Made by a program: the position numbers and the translations under genes. Below are positions 31,692-43,225 of a DNA stretch of 64,000 bases, in pieces (position 1 is the stretch's first letter; each line of letters starts with the position of its first letter). The notes beneath the pieces were generated by a model. That model saw only the letters and a program-made list of their open reading frames with translations, ran no database searches and was not told the origin of the DNA. The DNA comes from Ancylobacter mangrovi (lineage in GTDB: Bacteria > Pseudomonadota > Alphaproteobacteria > Rhizobiales > Xanthobacteraceae), in assembly GCF_024752355.1 (NCBI RefSeq), contig NZ_JANTHZ010000001.1, positions 868,001-932,000 on the forward strand. The letters run 5' to 3'.

Positions 31692-32414
31692 GTGAGCGGC
31701 CCCGCGAGACCCCCGACCGGATCACCGACCGGCGACCCGGCTGACGGCGTCGCCGACGCTCCCGAGGCTGGCGCCGCGGGCGCGCGCGCCTCCCCTGCCG
31801 GCGCGCCGCCGGTCAGGCTGGTCGTGTTCGACATGGACGACGTGCTACTGCGCTACGACGTCGACGCCCGCCGGGCGGCGATGGCGGAGCTCGCGGGGCT
31901 CGGCCCCGCCGATATCGAGCGCCTCGTCTGGACCAGCGGCATCGAGGATGCCGCCGATGCCGGCCAGCTCAGCGCCGACGCGTATCTGGCGGCCATCGCG
32001 GCGGCGATCGGCGTGCCGTTCGGCCGCGCGGAATGGCTGCGCACGCGCGCGCTCGCCATGGCGCTCGATCCGCCGGTGGTGGCGCTGGCGGCGCGCGTGG
32101 CGCAGCGCAGCGCGCTGGCGCTGCTCACCAATAACGGGCAGATCATGAAGGAGCATTTCGACGTGCTGGTGCCCGAGCTGCGGGCGCTGTTCGGCGCGTC
32201 GATGCATGTCGCCGCCGAGTTCGGCACCAAGAAGCCCGACCCCGCCATATATAAAGGAGTGGCGGCGCTCTACGGCGTGGCGCCGCAGGAGGCGGTGATG
32301 ATCGACGACAAGGCCGTCAATGTGGAGGGCGCCCGGGTGGCGGGCATGCGCGCGCACTGCTTCCGCGGCGCGGCCGAGCTCGAGGCCTTCCTCGCCGGGC
32401 TCGCCCTGCTCTAG
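31692..32414 (+). CDS. HAD superfamily hydrolase
   Basis: A 240-residue cytoplasmic hydrolase of the HAD-IA type. Motif I is [13 protein letters not shown] (nucleophile Asp and general acid Asp two residues later), motif II LLTNNGQ, motif III the Lys in [12 protein letters not shown], and motif [14 protein letters not shown]. The GTG at 31692 starts eight bases after the IalB stop and has GAGGCG upstream, so the genes are cotranscribed. The N-terminal ~45 residues are Pro/Ala-rich and not part of the fold; an internal start is possible. A small phosphorylated metabolite is the likely substrate, but its identity is not evident. Confidence 0.85.
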   Translation: MSGPARPPTGSPTGDPADGVADAPEAGAAGARASPAGAPPVRLVVFDMDDVLLRYDVDARRAAMAELAGLGPADIERLVWTSGIEDAADAGQLSADAYLAAIAAAIGVPFGRAEWLRTRALAMALDPPVVALAARVAQRSALALLTNNGQIMKEHFDVLVPELRALFGASMHVAAEFGTKKPDPAIYKGVAALYGVAPQEAVMIDDKAVNVEGARVAGMRAHCFRGAAELEAFLAGLALL

Positions 32415-32505
32415 CGCCTCCTCATTTCCCGGACGCCCCTTATATAAGGTGTCCGCCCCGCGCCTCTCGCGCCCCGCGCCGAAACCCGCACACCCGAATC
32501 GCGCC

Positions 32506-33402
32506 ATGCCCGAACTGCCCGAAGTCGAAACCGTTCGGCGCGGCCTCGCCCCGGTGATGGAAGGCCGGCGGATCCTCTCCGCGCTGGCGCGCCGGCCGGA
32601 TCTGCGCTGGCCGCTGCCCGAGCGCTTCGCCGAGCGCCTCGCCGGCCGGCGGGTCGCCGGGCTGGGGCGACGGGCCAAGTACCTGCTCGCCGACCTCGAG
32701 CCCGAGGGCGACGCCCCGGCCGAGGTGCTGGTGATGCATCTGGGCATGTCCGGCTCGTTCCGGGTCGAGGCGGGCAAGGACACGCACATGCCCGGCACGT
32801 TCCATCTGCCGCGCGGCGCGGCCGGCCCGCACGACCATGTGGTGCTGAGCCTCGAGGGCGGCGCGGAGGTCATCTACAACGACCCGCGCCGCTTCGGCGC
32901 CATGCTGCTGGTGCCGCGCGTCGCGCTCGACGAGCACCCCCTGTTCCGCGAGCTCGGCCCCGAGCCGCTCGGCAACGCCTTCGACGCAGCCCGCCTCGCC
33001 GCCGCCCTCGCCGGCCGGCGCACCTCGCTGAAGGCGGCGCTGCTCGACCAGAAGGTCGTCGCCGGGCTCGGCAACATCTATGTGTGCGAGGCGCTGCACC
33101 GCGCCGGCCTCTCGCCCGAGCGGCCCGCCGCCAGCCTCGTCACGCCCGCCGGCCGGCCCACCGCCCGCGCCCGGCTGCTCGTCGAGACCATCGGCGCGGT
33201 GCTGGAGGAGGCGATCGCGGCCGGCGGCTCGACGCTGCGCGACCATGCCCGGGTCGACGGTACGCTCGGCTATTTCCAGCACACCTTCCGCGCCTATGAC
33301 CGCGAGGGCAGCGCCTGCACCATGCCCGGCTGCCATGGAACCATCGCACGGCTTGTCCAGGGCGGGCGCTCCACCTTTTACTGTGCGACGTGCCAGCGAT
33401 AG
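32506..33402 (+). CDS. mutM: Formamidopyrimidine-DNA glycosylase
   Basis: A 298-residue DNA repair enzyme that removes 8-oxoguanine and cuts the strand by beta/delta elimination. The catalytic N-terminal Pro and Glu are present as [14 protein letters not shown], the helix-two-turn-helix region contains [24 protein letters not shown] (core [16 protein letters not shown]), and the C-terminal zinc finger is complete: [13 protein letters not shown] then TFYCATCQR. The ATG at 32506 is fixed because Pro2 must be the second residue. It is followed 34 bases later by an enoyl-CoA hydratase gene, an arrangement often seen in Rhizobiales together with rpsT and dnaA. Confidence 0.97.
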   Translation: MPELPEVETVRRGLAPVMEGRRILSALARRPDLRWPLPERFAERLAGRRVAGLGRRAKYLLADLEPEGDAPAEVLVMHLGMSGSFRVEAGKDTHMPGTFHLPRGAAGPHDHVVLSLEGGAEVIYNDPRRFGAMLLVPRVALDEHPLFRELGPEPLGNAFDAARLAAALAGRRTSLKAALLDQKVVAGLGNIYVCEALHRAGLSPERPAASLVTPAGRPTARARLLVETIGAVLEEAIAAGGSTLRDHARVDGTLGYFQHTFRAYDREGSACTMPGCHGTIARLVQGGRSTFYCATCQR

Positions 33403-33435
33403 CACGCCCCATTTCCCGAACGAGAGGCGCCGGCC

Positions 33436-34209
33436 ATGGGCTATGACAACATCCAAGTCGCCACCAACGGACGCGTGGGCATCATCACGCTGCACCGGCC
33501 GAAGGCGCTGAACGCGCTGAACGAGGCGCTGATCGGCGAGCTCGGCCGGGCGCTCGACGCCTTCGAGGCCGATCGGAGCATCGGCTGCCTCGTGCTCACC
33601 GGGTCGGACCGCGCCTTCGCCGCCGGCGCCGACATCAAGGAGATGCAGGCGCTCGGCTTCCCCGCCACCTATACGGACGACTTCGTCACCTCCTGGGAGC
33701 GGCTGTCGCGCTGCCGCAAGCCGGTCATCGCGGCGGTGGCGGGCTATGCGCTCGGCGGAGGGTGCGAGCTCGCCATGATGTGCGACATCATCCTCGCCGC
33801 CGACAATGCCCGCTTCGGCCAGCCGGAGATCCAGCTCGGCGTCATGCCGGGCGCGGGCGGCTCGCAGCGCCTCACCCGCGCCATCGGCAAGGCCAAGGCG
33901 ATGGAGATGTGCCTCACCGGGCGCACGCTCACCGCCGAGGAGGCGGACCGCTTCGGCCTGGTCTCGCGGGTCGTGCCGCTTTCCGGGCTGATGGACGAGG
34001 CGATGAAGGTCGCCGACACCATTGCCGGCCTCTCCCTGCCCGCGGCGATGATGGCCAAGGAGAGCGTCAACCGCGCCTTCGAGACCACGCTCGCCGAGGG
34101 CATCCGCTTCGAGCGCCGTCTGTTCCAGGCGCTGTTCGCCACCGCCGACCAGAAGGAAGGCATGGACGCCTTCGTCGAGAAGCGGGCCGCCTCGTTCCGC
34201 AACGGCTAG
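33436..34209 (+). CDS. Enoyl-CoA hydratase
   Basis: A 257-residue crotonase-family enzyme that hydrates 2-enoyl-CoA to 3-hydroxyacyl-CoA in beta-oxidation. The oxyanion-hole stretch [10 protein letters not shown] (about 65-74) and both catalytic glutamates are visible, the first in [20 protein letters not shown] and the second in [19 protein letters not shown]. The CoA-binding pattern and C-terminal block FGLVSRVVP are conserved. The ATG at 33436 gives [29 protein letters not shown] (short core [14 protein letters not shown]), a typical start. It lies between mutM and rpsT, probably cotranscribed with mutM. Confidence 0.95.
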   Translation: MGYDNIQVATNGRVGIITLHRPKALNALNEALIGELGRALDAFEADRSIGCLVLTGSDRAFAAGADIKEMQALGFPATYTDDFVTSWERLSRCRKPVIAAVAGYALGGGCELAMMCDIILAADNARFGQPEIQLGVMPGAGGSQRLTRAIGKAKAMEMCLTGRTLTAEEADRFGLVSRVVPLSGLMDEAMKVADTIAGLSLPAAMMAKESVNRAFETTLAEGIRFERRLFQALFATADQKEGMDAFVEKRAASFRNG

Positions 34210-34382
34210 CGCGGGGGGAGCGGCGGGGAGCGGCGGCGCCTTATCGGTTGACGGGACGGGCGCCGGCGACTATAAGCCCGCCACCCATGCGGGGCTCCTT
34301 CGGGTCCGGCCCCGCCTCGAATTTCGCAACACAATCCGGCAGGACGGCAGCCCCGTCCTTGCGACGACGAAGAGGACGGCCG

Positions 34383-34649
34383 ATGGCCAATACGCCCTCC
34401 GCCAAAAAGGCGGCTCGCAAGATCGAGCGCCGCACGGAGATCAACAAGAACCGCCGCTCGCGCATGCGCACCTATGTGCGCAAGGTCGAGGAGGCGCTGG
34501 CCTCCGGCGACAGTGCCGCTGCCGGCGTCGCCCTCCAGGCCGCCGAGCCGGAGATCATGCGCGCCGCCCAGAAGGGCGTGCTGCACAAGAACACCGCCTC
34601 GCGCAAGGTTTCGCGCCTGGCCCAGCGGCTCGCCAAGCTCGGCGCCTGA
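34383..34649 (+). CDS. rpsT: 30S ribosomal protein S20
   Basis: An 88-residue basic protein of the small ribosomal subunit. The N-terminus [17 protein letters not shown], the central [19 protein letters not shown] and the end [20 protein letters not shown] match S20. The ATG at 34383 has GAGGACGG upstream. A strong intrinsic terminator lies 67 bases downstream. S20 binds 16S rRNA early in assembly; in many alphaproteobacteria its gene precedes dnaA, as here. Confidence 0.97.
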   Translation: MANTPSAKKAARKIERRTEINKNRRSRMRTYVRKVEEALASGDSAAAGVALQAAEPEIMRAAQKGVLHKNTASRKVSRLAQRLAKLGA

Positions 34650-34716
34650 TCGCGCCGGACGACGGCGCCCTTACGCTGCGTCCGTGCAACCGATCGTTGC
34701 AGATCGCCTGTCAAGC

Positions 34717-34743
34717 AAAAGCCCGGCTTCGGCCGGGCTTTTT
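34717..34743 (+). terminator. Intrinsic terminator of rpsT
   Basis: The stem AGCCCGGC with GCCGGGCT around a short TTCG loop (AAAAGCCCGGCTTCGGCCGG begins the structure) is followed by TTTTT. It starts about 67 bases after the rpsT stop. Confidence 0.93.
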
Positions 34744-34848
34744 GCGTTGGTGCCCGGCCGGAGCCGTACCGTCATCGCGCTCGTTGCAGAACTGTCACAT
34801 GACGTGAATTGTGCGGAAATCGCCCCCGCCCCCTTTCCGCGGCCTCTT

Positions 34849-35142
34849 GACTCACCGGACCTCCCGAAGCAGCCCTCCCGGGCGCCACAAGGCGACGATG
34901 GACAGCGCGAGCCGCGCACAAAAAGTTAATACATCCTAATGGCTTACGATCCATACCCCGCCCCCTCGGAAGAATCGGCCCCGCCGGGGGCCCGCCCACC
35001 TCGCGAAACGTAAAAAGGATGCGTGGATGGGGTGTCACCGAGCCGCCAAGATTCTTGCAAGTGACTCAGAGATTTGCCGACTGACGGTCTTTTTTTCGGC
35101 CCCCTGATTCGCCGATTCGCGCTCCCCCGCCGGGACGGAATC
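34849..35142. promoter_or_regulatory. Cluster of GANTC (CcrM methylation) sites upstream of dnaA
   Basis: GANTC occurs at 34849, 34972, 35050, 35063, 35106, 35114 and 35138, seven times in 294 bases, with five within 93 bases. Two more lie at 35398 and 35750. At this base composition about one per 300 bases is expected. In Caulobacter, CcrM methylation of GANTC at the dnaA promoter couples dnaA transcription to replication, so the cluster is probably functional. Confidence 0.6.
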
Positions 35143-35263
35143 GCACCAAGAGCGTTGCGCGGGAGGGGGGGCCTGTGTATGTTGTGGTCATCCGGTTCCG
35201 CCGGGCATCTCAGCGAAAAGTTGAGTTATTGGCTACTCCTTTTGTATCGGGGAGGGGATAGGT

Positions 35264-35356
35264 ATGTCTTTGTTCTTATTTACATCCCCTTCCGCGTCGC
35301 GTTACTTGCGAAGTTGCTTACCGGGCCGACCGACATTGGAACAGCTCGCCGAGTGA
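35264..35356 (+). CDS. Possible 30-residue small open reading frame
   Basis: An ATG eight bases after a full GGAGG Shine-Dalgarno sequence opens a short frame MSLFLFTSPSASRYLRS… ending at a TGA at 35354-35356. The product would be a small basic peptide with a hydrophobic start. I recognise no family. It may be a leader peptide in the dnaA upstream region or chance; codon use cannot decide at this length. Confidence 0.25.
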   Translation: MSLFLFTSPSASRYLRSCLPGRPTLEQLAE

Positions 35357-35793
35357 CAACTCGCAGAGTTGACTTGTAGTTGCGCAAACAACAACATGAA
35401 TCTTCAATAGGGACGGCAAATATCTTGCCGCGAAGGGGCGACTATGACTACGCGGACAGGCACACGAGAGGACGCGACCTCCGAAGGCCGGCTTGCACGG
35501 CGAGCCGAAGACTTAGCCTTCCAGAACGGCCTTCCCTCTGTGTGGAACTTGCCCGCCTCGCCCTCGGACAGCCCGCCGGGCTGACCGCCCCGGGAGACCG
35601 CCACGACAGCCCCTGACCGGGCCCGGGCGTCTCGCCGCACCGGCCACCGCGCGTTCGCGCCGTGCCGGCCCCTATTCACCCGTCGACGCCGACCGACAAA
35701 GGATCCGTGGCCCGGCTGCGCCAGCAGCAGGCAAGCCGCGCGACCCGTCGACTCGGTATCCCCCAACAACCGCCAAAAACCTGCGGAGCTGAC

Positions 35794-37308
35794 ATGTTGA
35801 AGTCCAACAGCCTTGAGCCTTCCGAGGGCGCCCCCTACCCGGGGCCCGTACCGAGTTCCGGTTCACATGCAGGTTTGGATGCAGCCCCGCGCGAAGCGTG
35901 GGAGCGGGTGCGGCGGCGGTTGCGCGCCGAGATCGGCGAAGAGGTCTATTCGAGCTGGTTCCCCCGGCTCGAGCTCGACATGATCGCCGCCGGCACGGTG
36001 CGCCTCTCGGTGCCCACGCGCTTCCTCAAGACCTGGCTGCAGCAGCACTATATCGACCGCCTCACCGCGCTCTGGCGCGAGGAGATGGGCGTCGAGCGGG
36101 TCGAGCTGATCGTGCGCTCGGCGGTGCTGCGCCCGGCGGGCGCCGCCGCCTCGGTGCGCCCGATGAACGCGGCCGGCTTCCCCGCCCCCTCCATGTCCGC
36201 CGCCCCCGCGCGGCAGGCGGCCGAGGCCGCCCGCGCCGGCGCCTCGGGCACGCCCGAGGTCGGCAGCGGCTCGCCGCTCGACCCGCGGCTGAGCTTCTCG
36301 ACCTTCCGGCTCGGCGCCTCCAACCGGCTCGCCCATGCGGCGGCGCTGAAGGTCGCCGAGGCGGCGGCGGGCTCCGGTCCGGTGTTCAACCCGCTCTATC
36401 TCCATGCCGCCGTCGGGCTCGGCAAGACCCACCTGCTGCAGGCCATCGCCGCGGCGGGCTCCGAGCACGGGCGCAGCGTCGTCTACCTCACCGCCGAGCG
36501 CTTCATGTACGGCTTCGTCGCCGCGCTGAAGAGCCAGTCCTCGCTCGCCTTCAAGGAGCAGCTTCGCGGCATCGACACGCTGGTGATCGACGATTTGCAG
36601 TTCCTGCAGGGCAAGAGCGTGCAGCAGGAATTCTGCCACACCCTCAACGCGCTGATGGATTCCGGCCGCCAGGTGGTGATCGCCGCCGACCGCCCGCCGG
36701 CCGAGCTCGACGCGCTCGAGGAGCGGGTGCGCTCGCGCCTCGCCGGCGGCCTCGTGGTGGAGATCTCTCCGCTCGACGACGGGCTGAAGCTCGAAATCCT
36801 CGCCGCCCGCGTCGGCGCCCTCGCCCAGCAGCACCCCGGCTTCGCCGTGCCGCCGGACGTGCTCTCCTACATCGCCCGCCATTGCGGGCAGAACGGGCGC
36901 GACCTCGACGGTGCGCTGAACCGCCTGCTGGCGCATAACCAGCTCACCTCGCGCGCCATCACGCTTGAGATGGCGGAGATGGCGGTGCGCGACCTGGTGC
37001 GGCCGAGCGAGCCCAAGCGCGTGCGGGTGGAGGACATCCTGCGCATCGTCGCCAAGCATTACAACGTCACCCGCGCCGACATCCTGTCCCAGCGCCGCAC
37101 CGCGAACGTGGTCAAGCCGCGCCAGATCGCGATGTATCTGGCGAAGATGCTCACCCTGCGCTCGCTGCCCGAGATCGGGCGGCGCTTCGGCGGGCGCGAC
37201 CACACCACCGTGCTGCACGCGGTGCGCAAGATCGAGGGGCTGGTGGGCAGCGACCGCGCCATGGCCGACGAGATCGAGGCGCTGAAGCGGCTGGTCAACG
37301 ACGACTGA
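35794..37308 (+). CDS. dnaA: Chromosomal replication initiator protein DnaA
   Basis: A 504-residue AAA+ initiator. Domain I starts at [22 protein letters not shown] (about 32-53); domain II is Ala/Pro-rich and somewhat long. The Walker A motif [18 protein letters not shown] is at about 203-220 (Lys in GLGKTH), Walker B is [14 protein letters not shown], and the domain IV DNA-binding signature is [18 protein letters not shown] near 470-488. The ATG at 35794 follows GGAGCTGAC. It binds DnaA boxes at oriC and opens the duplex. Regulation probably involves the GANTC-rich upstream region. dnaN follows 291 bases later. Confidence 0.98.
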   Translation: MLKSNSLEPSEGAPYPGPVPSSGSHAGLDAAPREAWERVRRRLRAEIGEEVYSSWFPRLELDMIAAGTVRLSVPTRFLKTWLQQHYIDRLTALWREEMGVERVELIVRSAVLRPAGAAASVRPMNAAGFPAPSMSAAPARQAAEAARAGASGTPEVGSGSPLDPRLSFSTFRLGASNRLAHAAALKVAEAAAGSGPVFNPLYLHAAVGLGKTHLLQAIAAAGSEHGRSVVYLTAERFMYGFVAALKSQSSLAFKEQLRGIDTLVIDDLQFLQGKSVQQEFCHTLNALMDSGRQVVIAADRPPAELDALEERVRSRLAGGLVVEISPLDDGLKLEILAARVGALAQQHPGFAVPPDVLSYIARHCGQNGRDLDGALNRLLAHNQLTSRAITLEMAEMAVRDLVRPSEPKRVRVEDILRIVAKHYNVTRADILSQRRTANVVKPRQIAMYLAKMLTLRSLPEIGRRFGGRDHTTVLHAVRKIEGLVGSDRAMADEIEALKRLVNDD

Positions 37309-37381
37309 CCAGTCCGGGAGGGCGATCCGGCGGCGGCCCGCCCGGGCCGCCCTGCTCACCGGGCCGACGCAATTCCGGCCG

Positions 37382-37405
37382 GAAAGCGCCCATAGAGGCG
37401 CTTTC
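37382..37405. promoter_or_regulatory. Perfect 9-bp hairpin between dnaA and dnaN
   Basis: GAAAGCGCC-CATAGA-GGCGCTTTC forms a perfect stem with a six-base loop, 74 bases after the dnaA stop. It is followed by three copies of CTTTCCCC in 37401-37430 and no T-tract. It may be an attenuating hairpin or an operator for dnaN; there is little else in the 291-base dnaA-dnaN gap. Confidence 0.4.
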
Positions 37406-37599
37406 CCCCGCTTTCCCCGCCACTTTCCCCACCATTCTGCCACATTGCCGCGCCCCCGGCCTTGCCTTGGGGCGGTACTAGCGGCAATGTCGTCGCCCCC
37501 GGCGGCGCGCCCGCGCCGTTCACCCGGAGTGTGCGGTGGGCTGCGCCCGCCTCCCCCGCGCTCCGTCCCGTTTCTCGTACTGCCACGGGTGTCGCGGCC

Positions 37600-38715
37600 A
37601 TGAAGGTCACTGTCGAGCGGGCCGAGCTGCTCAAATCCCTCGCCCACGTCCATCGTGTCGTCGAGCGGCGCAACACCATTCCGATCCTCGCCAACGTGCT
37701 GATGCGCACCGACGCGCGCGGCCTCGCCCTGCGTGCGACCGATCTCGACATCGAGATCGTCGAGACCATCCCGGCCGAAGTCACCCAGGAAGGCGCCACC
37801 ACCGTGCCCGCGCACACGATCTACGACATCGTGCGCAAGCTGCCCGAGGGCGCGCAGGTGCAGATCGAGACCTCCGGCGATCGTGGCACGCTCACCGTGC
37901 GCGCCGGCCGCTCGCGCTTCGCGCTGCAGACCCTGCCGGAGAACGAGTTCCCCGATCTCGCCGCCGGCGAGATGACGCACAGGTTCACGCTTGCAGCGGG
38001 CGAATTGAAGCGGCTGGTCGACAAGACCCAGTTCGCCATCTCCACCGAGGAGACGCGCTACTATCTGAACGGCATCTATCTCCACGTCGTCGACGCCGGC
38101 GGCCCGGTGCTGCGCGCGGTGGCGACCGACGGGCACCGCCTCGCCCAGGCGCAGACCGCCGCTCCCGCCGGCGCGGCCGGCATGCCGGGCGTGATCGTGC
38201 CGCGCAAGGCGGTGGCGGAGATCCAGCGCCTCGCCGAGGACGCCGACGAGGAAGTGACGGTCGAATTGTCGGCCGCCAAGATCCGGGTCTCGCTCGACCG
38301 CGTGGTGCTGACCTCGAAGCTGATCGACGGCACCTTCCCCGACTATGGTCGGGTGATCCCGCTTGGCAACGACAAGACGCTGATCGTCGACAAGGCCGAC
38401 TTCGCCTCCGCCGTCGACCGCGTGTCGACCGTGGCCAGCGAGCGCGGGCGGGCGGTGAAGCTCTCCATTGCCGACGGCAAGCTCACTCTCTCGGTCACCA
38501 ATCCCGATTCCGGCAGCGCGACCGAGGAGATCGAGGTCGAATATGCCGCCGAGCCGATCGATATCGGCTTCAACAGCCGCTATCTGCTCGATATCACCTC
38601 GCAGATCGAAGGCGGTACGGCGGAGCTGAAGCTCGCCGATCCGGGCTCCCCCACCCTTGTGCAGGACCCGGACAAGCGCGGCGCGCTCTATGTGCTGATG
38701 CCGATGCGCGTGTGA
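37600..38715 (+). CDS. dnaN: DNA polymerase III subunit beta (sliding clamp)
   Basis: A 371-residue protein forming the dimeric ring that holds polymerase III on DNA. It begins MKVTVERAELLKSLAHVHRVVERRNTIPIL (core KSLAHVHRVVERRNTIPIL) and shows the three repeated clamp domains, including RFALQTLPENEFPDL and VLRAVATDGHRLAQA, and ends with the peptide-binding pocket residues and YVLMPMRV. The ATG at 37600 gives the family length. The stop overlaps the recF GTG by three bases, so the two are translationally coupled. Confidence 0.98.
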   Translation: MKVTVERAELLKSLAHVHRVVERRNTIPILANVLMRTDARGLALRATDLDIEIVETIPAEVTQEGATTVPAHTIYDIVRKLPEGAQVQIETSGDRGTLTVRAGRSRFALQTLPENEFPDLAAGEMTHRFTLAAGELKRLVDKTQFAISTEETRYYLNGIYLHVVDAGGPVLRAVATDGHRLAQAQTAAPAGAAGMPGVIVPRKAVAEIQRLAEDADEEVTVELSAAKIRVSLDRVVLTSKLIDGTFPDYGRVIPLGNDKTLIVDKADFASAVDRVSTVASERGRAVKLSIADGKLTLSVTNPDSGSATEEIEVEYAAEPIDIGFNSRYLLDITSQIEGGTAELKLADPGSPTLVQDPDKRGALYVLMPMRV

Positions 38716-39902
38716 ACCGCACCCGCATCGTCCGTCTCAGGCTCAGCGATTTCCGCAGCTACCACGCCGCCGACATCCGCGCCGGCGACGGCCCCGTGGT
38801 GCTGGTCGGCCCCAACGGGGCCGGCAAGACCAACCTGCTCGAGGCGATCTCCCTGCTGGCGCCCGGGCGCGGCCTGCGCCGTGCCGCGCTCGACCAGTTC
38901 GCAGCGCGCGGGGCGCAGGGCATGGCCGCGCCCGGCTGGGCGGTGTCCGCCGTGGTCGAGGGCGCCTATGGCGAGGTCACGCTCGGCACCGGCATCGAGG
39001 CCGGCGCGGGCGAGGTCCGCGGGCGCCGCTGCCGCATCGACGGCGAGCCGGTCGGTTCGGCCGCCGCCTTTTCCGAACACATCCGCGTGGTCTGGCTGAC
39101 GCCGGAGATGGACGGGCTGTTCCTCGGCCCGCCCTCCGAGCGACGGCGCTTCCTCGACCGGCTGGTGCTGGCGGTCGATGCCGAGCACGGCGCGCGGGTC
39201 AACGCCCTGGAGCGGGCACTGAGGTCACGCAACCGGTTGCTGGAGGAGCCCGCCGGCGACCCGCGCTTTCTCGACGCCGTCGAGCATGAGCTGGCCGCGC
39301 TCGCAATCGCGGTCGCCGCCGCGCGGCTGGAGACGGTGCGCCGCCTCGCCGCCGGCATCGCGAAAGGGCGCCAGGAGGGGCCCGAGGGCGGGAACGTTGA
39401 GGGCGCCGACGACGCCTCGCCTTTCCCCTGGGCGACGGTGGCGCTGGACGGCGAGGTCGAGCGCGCGCTCGCCCGCGAGCCGGCGACCCAGGTCGAGGAC
39501 GGCTACCGCGCCAGCCTGCGCGCCTCCCGCCCGCGCGACCGCGCCGCCGGGCGCACGCTGGAGGGCCCGCATCTCAGCGACCTCCTGGTCGGCCACGGCC
39601 CCAAGGCCATTCCCGCCGCGCAGGGCTCCACCGGCGAGCAGAAGGCGCTGCTGATCGGGCTGGTGCTGGCCCATGCGCGCCTCGTCGGCGAGATGGCCGG
39701 CATGACGCCGGTGATGCTGCTGGACGACGTCGTCGCCTATCTCGACCCGGTCCGACGGGCCGCGCTGTTCGCGGCGCTGGAGGCGCTCGGCGGGCAGGTG
39801 TGGATGACCGGCGCCGACCCTTCCGCCTTCGCCGCGCTCGGCGGGCGGGCGGAGCGCCTCGACGTCACGCCGGGCCGTATCGCGCCGGCCGGCACGGCGT
39901 GA
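38712..39902 (+). CDS. recF: DNA replication and repair protein RecF
   Basis: A 396-residue SMC-like ATPase that helps load RecA at gaps. Walker A is VGPNGAGKTNLLEAISLLAPGRG (core GPNGAGKTNLLEAI, about 35-48), the typical LTPEMDGLFLGPPSERRRFLDRLV block lies near 130-150, the ABC signature region is GSTGEQKALLIGLVLAHA and Walker B is VMLLDDVVAYLD. The GTG start (38712-38714) overlaps the dnaN stop. A short low-complexity insertion (GRQEGPEGGNVEGADD) at about 218-233 interrupts the family alignment and is probably a surface loop. RecF is followed by a LysE exporter rather than directly by gyrB. Confidence 0.95.
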   Translation: MNRTRIVRLRLSDFRSYHAADIRAGDGPVVLVGPNGAGKTNLLEAISLLAPGRGLRRAALDQFAARGAQGMAAPGWAVSAVVEGAYGEVTLGTGIEAGAGEVRGRRCRIDGEPVGSAAAFSEHIRVVWLTPEMDGLFLGPPSERRRFLDRLVLAVDAEHGARVNALERALRSRNRLLEEPAGDPRFLDAVEHELAALAIAVAAARLETVRRLAAGIAKGRQEGPEGGNVEGADDASPFPWATVALDGEVERALAREPATQVEDGYRASLRASRPRDRAAGRTLEGPHLSDLLVGHGPKAIPAAQGSTGEQKALLIGLVLAHARLVGEMAGMTPVMLLDDVVAYLDPVRRAALFAALEALGGQVWMTGADPSAFAALGGRAERLDVTPGRIAPAGTA

Positions 39903-40004
39903 GCCGACAGGGTGTGAGACGGCACGGGCCGCCCTTCGCCGCATCGCAGCCATCCGCAGGCAGGGGTTGACTACACGCGCACGCGCGCGCACGTAAGGGC
40001 GGTC

Positions 40005-40619
40005 ATGCACCTCCTCGATCTCATCGTCTTCGCCGCCGCCCTGGCGCTCGCCGCCGCCTCGCCGGGGCCGAGCGTGATCGCGCTCGTCGCGCGCACGCTG
40101 GTGCGCGGGCGCGAGGGCGCGGCGCTGCTGGTGGCGGGCATCGTGCTCGGCGACATGGTGTGGCTGGCCGGCGCCGCGCTGGGCCTCGCCGCGCTGGCGG
40201 CGGCGCTCGGCTCGCTGTTCGTCCTGGTGCGCCTCGGCGCCGCTCTCTATCTCGGCTGGCTGGCCTGGAAGATGTGGACCGCGGCGCCGGTCGCCATCGC
40301 CGCCGGCGAGATCCGCGAGAGCGATTCACGCGCCGGCCTGTTCCTCACCGGGCTCGGCATGACGCTCGGCAACCCGAAGGCGATGGCCTTCTACCTCGCC
40401 CTGCTGCCCAGCATCGTCGACCTCAAGCACCTCACCGCGCTCGGCTTTCTCGAGCTGTGCCTGGTCATCGCGCTGGTGCTGGCGGCCGTGTTCGGCGGCT
40501 ATGTGGTGCTGGCGCACCGGGCCCGCGGCCTTGCCGCCGGCACCCGCGCGGTCCGGCTGATCAACCGTGCCTGCGGCACCGCCATGGCCGGCGCCGCCGT
40601 GCTGGTGGCCACGAAATAA
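40005..40619 (+). CDS. LysE family amino-acid exporter
   Basis: A 204-residue inner-membrane protein with six helices. The family N-terminus AAASPGPSVIALVARTLVRG (about 16-35) and the block GMTLGNPKAMAFYLALLPSIVD (about 119-140) are well conserved, matching LysE/RhtB translocators that export lysine, homoserine, threonine or related compounds. The substrate cannot be told. The ATG at 40005 is preceded by a run of GC-rich bases with AAGGGCGG. It lies between recF and gyrB, which in many Rhizobiales are closer together. Confidence 0.93.
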   Translation: MHLLDLIVFAAALALAAASPGPSVIALVARTLVRGREGAALLVAGIVLGDMVWLAGAALGLAALAAALGSLFVLVRLGAALYLGWLAWKMWTAAPVAIAAGEIRESDSRAGLFLTGLGMTLGNPKAMAFYLALLPSIVDLKHLTALGFLELCLVIALVLAAVFGGYVVLAHRARGLAAGTRAVRLINRACGTAMAGAAVLVATK

Positions 40620-43121
<2,502 letters not shown>

Positions 43122-43225
43122 CGGACGGCCCGCGCGGGGCGCCCTGCCCCGCGCAAGTCCCCGCCCCATATGGCGAACCCCGTGTGGCCAGAGGCCGCGC
43201 GGCGCGTTTTAGCGCGTAATGCCGC

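Larger units (their letters stand above)
34650..35793. other. Gene-poor region between rpsT and dnaA
   Basis: This 1.14-kb stretch is AT-richer than its surroundings and has no well-supported gene. It contains the rpsT terminator (34717-34743), a cluster of GANTC sites (34849-35142, plus 35398 and 35750), a run of seven T at 35090-35096, a small perfect repeat CAACTC-GCA-GAGTTG at 35357-35371, and a possible 30-residue frame at 35264. No TTATCCACA DnaA box with fewer than two mismatches was seen, so it is not called an origin. It must hold the dnaA promoter. Confidence 0.6.

Noticed and set aside
34926..34941. CtrA site in the dnaA upstream region
   Set aside because: TTAA is followed after seven bases by TAAT rather than TTAA, so the match is only partial.
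34650..35793. Chromosomal replication origin upstream of dnaA
   Set aside because: No DnaA box close to TTATCCACA was found; the nearest candidates (for example TGTGGAACT) have about three mismatches. In many alphaproteobacteria the origin lies elsewhere, near hemE.
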